Below are positions 60,910 through 64,000 of a stretch of 64,000 bases of DNA, piece after piece. Source of the DNA: Thiohalocapsa sp. Its GTDB lineage: Bacteria; Pseudomonadota; Gammaproteobacteria; Chromatiales; Chromatiaceae. Location: positions 1 through 64,000 of the forward strand of contig JANQFX010000120.1 of assembly GCA_028277725.1 (NCBI GenBank), in the 5' to 3' direction. Numbering within the stretch: the first letter of the stretch is position 1; each line of letters begins with the position of its first letter. The notes beneath the pieces were generated by a model. That model was given only the letters and a program-made list of their open reading frames with translations, made no database searches and was not told the DNA's origin. A program made the translations under genes and the position numbers.

Positions 60910-61184
60910 TCAGGCTGTCGCAAGTCCTGTCGTCCGGTGATGCGTAGCCAGGATGGCCGTCACGACGTCGCGCACCACCAGATGGCTGGCGGACAGGCTG
61001 CGCTCGGGATCCGTCGCTTCGACGAGTGCACGCGGTGCCGCACTCGCCCGGGTTTCGGGGGAGCGCGGCGTATCGGGGGCGGGGCGTCAGGGGCCTGCAT
61101 GGTGGATTCGCGTGGGGGATTGGCTCGCGTGCTGTTCCCTGCGCGCTCCTCTGGGACCGGCCGGACGCGTTTGTCCCGAGCAGG
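60910..61184. other. intergenic between convergent genes
   Basis: 275 GC-rich bases. On the minus strand a stretch ending VVRDVVTAILATHHRTTG has good codon character but no start and no family; it might be the end of a lost gene. No terminator hairpin with a T-run is seen. Confidence 0.35.
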
Positions 61185-63548
61185 TCATCCCGGCAGGCGT
61201 TGGGGGTTCGGTGCCGAGGTGTTGGTCCGGGCCGGGGTGTGGGCGAGGAGTCGTGAGGAGTTGGCCAGGATGCCGAGGGTATGGACGATGTGGATGAGGC
61301 CGCCCATGGCGGGGCTGAGTACACCGGCGGCGCCAAAGCCGATGCCGATCAGGTCGGTGCCGATGGCCAGGTAGTAGTTCTGGTCGGCGGTGCGCAGGGT
61401 CGTCCGCGAGAGTTCACGTACGGCCATGAGTTTTGCGATGTCGCTGTCCGCCAGCGCGATGTCGGCCACCTCGACGGCGACCTCCGAGCCGCCGGCACCC
61501 ATGGCGATGCCGATGTCCGCGTCGGAGAGCGCCAGCGCATCGTTGACGCCATCGCCGATCATGACGATGCCACCGCCGCGGCGCGAGCCGCTCGCCGTCT
61601 CCGCTTCCCGTTCGGCGCGGAGTTCCGCGACCACGCGTGCCTTGTCCTCGGGCAGCAGTTCAGCGTAACAGGCGTCAAGACCGAGGTCGTCGGCCAGCCC
61701 CTGGGCGACGGTCTGCTCGTCACCCGAGATCAGCACGATGCGCCGCACGCCGTCGGCGCGCAGCCGTGCCAGGGTTTCATGGGTGCCGTCGCGCAGGCGA
61801 TGGCGAATACCAAGTAGCCCGAGGAGTTTGCCGTCGACGGCAACGTAGACGACCGTGAGTCCGGTCTTGTGCAGGTCGCCGGCGGCGCGCTTGTGCCGGC
61901 CGACGCCGATGCCGTGCTCCTCCATGAGCCGGCGGTTGCCGATCAGGACGCGTCGGCCATCCACCTCGGCGCTCACGCCGTGTCCCAGAATGTGCTCACT
62001 GCTGCTGTGCTGGCGCGGCGCGATGTCCAGGGACGCCGCATGACTGACGATGGCATGGGCCAGCGCGTGTGGATTGTGCTGCTCCGCGGAGGCGGCCCAG
62101 TAGAGCATGTCGCGCGGGTCGCGGGCGATGACCTCGGCGACCTCCGGTTCCTCGGTGGTCAGTGTGCCGGTCTTATCGAAGCACCAGGTATCGGCCTGGG
62201 CCAGCTGCTCCAGATAGACACCGCCTTTCACGAGGATGCGCTGGCGTGCAGCGGTATGCACGGCCGCGCTGACCGCGGTGGAGGCCGCCAGAATGGTGGA
62301 ACAGGGGCAGGACATCACCAGCATGACCGTAAAGGCGCGGCTGATGCTCTGCGTCAGCACATAGGTGCCCAGGGTCATGACGGCGCCGAGCTTGAGCAGC
62401 CGCGCGGCCAGGAGGTCGGCGCGCTGCTCCAGCGGCGACTTCTGCGCCAGCGATGCATCCACTAGGGCGGCGACCCGGGCCAGGTAGGTCTCACCGCCCA
62501 CAGAGTCGGCGCGCACGCGGATCATGCCCTGCTCCAGCAGGCTGCCGGCATAGGCCTTGGCGCCCGGGGTCTTGTAGACCGGTTCGGCGCGGCCCGTGAT
62601 GGCCGCCTCCGAGAGTTCGGCCTCGCCTTCCAGGATTTCGCCGTCCACCGGCACCTTCTCGCCGGTGCGGATGACCACCACGGCGCCTCGCGTCAGTTCC
62701 GCCACGGGCACCTGCACCTCGGCGCCGTCCACCAGTACCCAGGCGTCCTTCACCGACAGGGCGAGCATGTCCCCAATGGCGCGCCTGGAACGTCCGGCAA
62801 CCCACTGCTCCAGCAGCCGCCCGCCGTTGAGCACATAAATGATCTCGAAGGCGGTGAGGGCCTCGCCGAAGCCGATGGCCAGCAGGAGCGAGAAGGCCAG
62901 GAACTGATGGATGGTGAAGCGTTTCTCCTGCACCGTCTCCCGCCAGGCGTCTCGCAGCAGCGGAATGGCCGCCACGAGCGCGGCGACGCCGGTGACGCTG
63001 AGCGCGCCGGTGGCGACCGGACGCTTCAGCAGGTATTCGCGGATCAAGACATAGCCCAGGTAGCCAGTCAGCAGCAGGAACCCCCCGATCCGTATCCACC
63101 AGGGCGCGCGGCGCTTGCTCGGGCGCCGGCTGCTGGTGTTCGCATGGGCAGCCTGGTCCACATGGCAGGCCGCGCAGGCAATACTGTCGGCTTCCGTGCG
63201 CGGCGCTTCGGGTTGGCGAGCGGAACCCTTGGCCGTGAGGCGTTTCCACAGAATGGCCGTCGAGGTCAGGGTGCTGCGGCGGGGACGCGCTTTCACCTGC
63301 ACCGGTGTTTGCAGCAGCACCGACAACACGCCCTCTACGACGGGCCGAAGGGCTATCTCCGGCGTCGAGCAGATCGTGAGGGAGCCGCAATGCACATTGC
63401 TACGGGCTCGGAGGACACCGGGTTGTTGTAGCAGCTCCGCCTCGATGGCCTGGGCGAGGACGCTGTTGTAGCGCAACACGGGCAGGTACACCCGCAGGCG
63501 CCCCGGGAGGCTGTGGCGGATGCTGAGCGTGCTGACGTTGGGGTCCAT
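61185..63548 (-). CDS. atypical P1B-type heavy-metal ATPase
   Basis: A 787-residue metal-pumping ATPase from ATG 63548. Residues 10-60 are an HMA-like fold without CxxC (HSLPGRLRVYLP). CAACH at about 123-127 gives a Cys pair and a His, which could bind metal or even haem. Membrane helices follow. The actuator loop reads ITGRAEPV near 317, lacking the TGE of P-type ATPases; the membrane motif is SCPCSTIL near 413; the P-domain has CFDKTGTLTTEE near 456 and IGDGVNDALALSD near 662. The usual SEHPLA motif is AEQHNPHALAHA. It resembles HMA2-associated P1B ATPases. Metal and direction are unknown. Upstream in-frame starts to 63671 are less likely. Confidence 0.85.
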   Translation of the reverse strand: MDPNVSTLSIRHSLPGRLRVYLPVLRYNSVLAQAIEAELLQQPGVLRARSNVHCGSLTICSTPEIALRPVVEGVLSVLLQTPVQVKARPRRSTLTSTAILWKRLTAKGSARQPEAPRTEADSIACAACHVDQAAHANTSSRRPSKRRAPWWIRIGGFLLLTGYLGYVLIREYLLKRPVATGALSVTGVAALVAAIPLLRDAWRETVQEKRFTIHQFLAFSLLLAIGFGEALTAFEIIYVLNGGRLLEQWVAGRSRRAIGDMLALSVKDAWVLVDGAEVQVPVAELTRGAVVVIRTGEKVPVDGEILEGEAELSEAAITGRAEPVYKTPGAKAYAGSLLEQGMIRVRADSVGGETYLARVAALVDASLAQKSPLEQRADLLAARLLKLGAVMTLGTYVLTQSISRAFTVMLVMSCPCSTILAASTAVSAAVHTAARQRILVKGGVYLEQLAQADTWCFDKTGTLTTEEPEVAEVIARDPRDMLYWAASAEQHNPHALAHAIVSHAASLDIAPRQHSSSEHILGHGVSAEVDGRRVLIGNRRLMEEHGIGVGRHKRAAGDLHKTGLTVVYVAVDGKLLGLLGIRHRLRDGTHETLARLRADGVRRIVLISGDEQTVAQGLADDLGLDACYAELLPEDKARVVAELRAEREAETASGSRRGGGIVMIGDGVNDALALSDADIGIAMGAGGSEVAVEVADIALADSDIAKLMAVRELSRTTLRTADQNYYLAIGTDLIGIGFGAAGVLSPAMGGLIHIVHTLGILANSSRLLAHTPARTNTSAPNPQRLPG

Positions 63549-63709
63549 GGCCAAACGGTGTCTTTGGTTCGGAGCTGGTTTGAACGCGCAGGGGTGCGTA
63601 AGCATCGCTGGTCGCCGCACCATGGGCGAGCAGCATCGAACTGCCGGTGACGCCTGGAGACGATCGGCCACGACACAGCCTGAGGCGTCGGATTCCTAGC
63701 AGAAATACT

Positions 63710-63729
63710 AATGCAAACGGCTCTTATTC
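63710..63729. promoter_or_regulatory. weak Fur-like palindrome upstream of the ATPase
   Basis: aatgcaaacggctcttattc lies in an AT-rich patch about 160 bases upstream of the P1B ATPase on the minus strand. It agrees with Fur consensus half-sites only loosely. Confidence 0.25.
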
Positions 63730-63749
63730 ATCCATGACATCTCGCATGG

Positions 63750-64000
63750 TTGCGCTGTGGCGGACCGTACGCGCGAGTCCAGAACTCGGGGCAAGCGGTG
63801 TGCCTGGCCCGTGGAGTCCCGCTTCGAGGGCACCGAGTTCTTCATCGAGCGGCAGGGTCATGCCGTCGTGCTGCGGCCCGAGCCGGTGGGCTGGTGCGAC
63901 TTCTTCACCGTAGCGCCACGCACGCCCCACGGCGTCCTCGCGGATTGCGAGCAGGAGCCGTATGCCCGGACAAGCGGTCTGGTCGAGCAGGTCTGTGTCC
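63750..64000 (+). pseudogene. decayed VapB/AbrB-type antitoxin frame, cut by window end
   Basis: The frame PVESRFEGTEFFIERQGHAV, continuing VLRPEPVGWCDFF, resembles the second half of VapB antitoxins (swapped-hairpin AbrB fold) on the plus strand from about 63811. The matching first half NSGQAVCL is in a different frame (about 63786-63810), shifted by one extra base, and no good start is seen. The open frame runs off the window at 64000, so the downstream toxin, if any, is not visible. Confidence 0.4.

Overview
The window is GC-rich DNA from a Gram-negative bacterium with lipoproteins, a secretin, a Wzm/Wzt exporter and type IV pilus-type machinery. The mixture of a Uma2 endonuclease, a DUF3782-type protein, pseudopilins, a TgpA/DUF58/MoxR operon, c-type cytochromes and REP-like hairpins fits a gammaproteobacterium of the Chromatiaceae (purple sulfur) type. 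That assignment is an inference from gene content, because no rRNA or tRNA gene is visible. Every database-style assignment here rests on motif reading only.

Layout. 1-2.6 kb is decayed DNA: a Uma2 gene, an IS3-family transposase remnant, a broken reading frame and a truncated ABC ATPase with a ruined Walker A. 2.6-21.7 kb is an ABC-transporter-dependent surface polysaccharide locus: wzm, wzt, a kinase-like/methyltransferase fusion, further methyltransferases, a perosamine-synthase-like aminotransferase, a hexapeptide acyltransferase, six glycosyltransferase genes (one a GT4-GT2 fusion), and broken fcl and gmd. Several of these genes are visibly AT-richer than the flanks. 21.9-23.7 kb holds a remnant toxin-antitoxin pair and a UDP-galactopyranose mutase of the eukaryotic (Aspergillus-like) type, which fits the GlfT2-like transferase at 18.6 kb.

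23.8-42.9 kb is a type IV pilus/type II secretion hybrid. It has five long pseudopilins, a PilM-PilN fusion, a PilO-like protein, a PilT-type ATPase, a PilB/GspE-type ATPase with an MshEN-like domain, PilC/GspF, a PilP-like protein and a secretin with an unusual C-terminal extension. Its left part is a divergent, partly decayed duplicate of the right part: the same small-domain gene and two matching pseudopilin types lie on opposite strands around about 27.4 kb, and the left ATPase has lost its Walker A region. This is the most interesting system in the window.

43-49.3 kb has a NERD-like protein without nuclease residues, a lytic transglycosylase with Sel1-like repeats, and a TgpA/DUF58/MoxR operon. 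49.5-54 kb is a minus-strand operon (RidA-like, imelysin-like, di-haem oxidoreductase, cytochrome c) that resembles iron-linked clusters; a good Fur-box match lies upstream. 54.8-60.9 kb is a second glycosylation group: a TMTC-like TPR membrane protein, a lipoprotein, a polyprenyl-phosphate-type GT2, a GT4 and a methyltransferase. 61.2-63.5 kb encodes an atypical P1B-type ATPase, and the right edge carries a decayed VapB-like frame.
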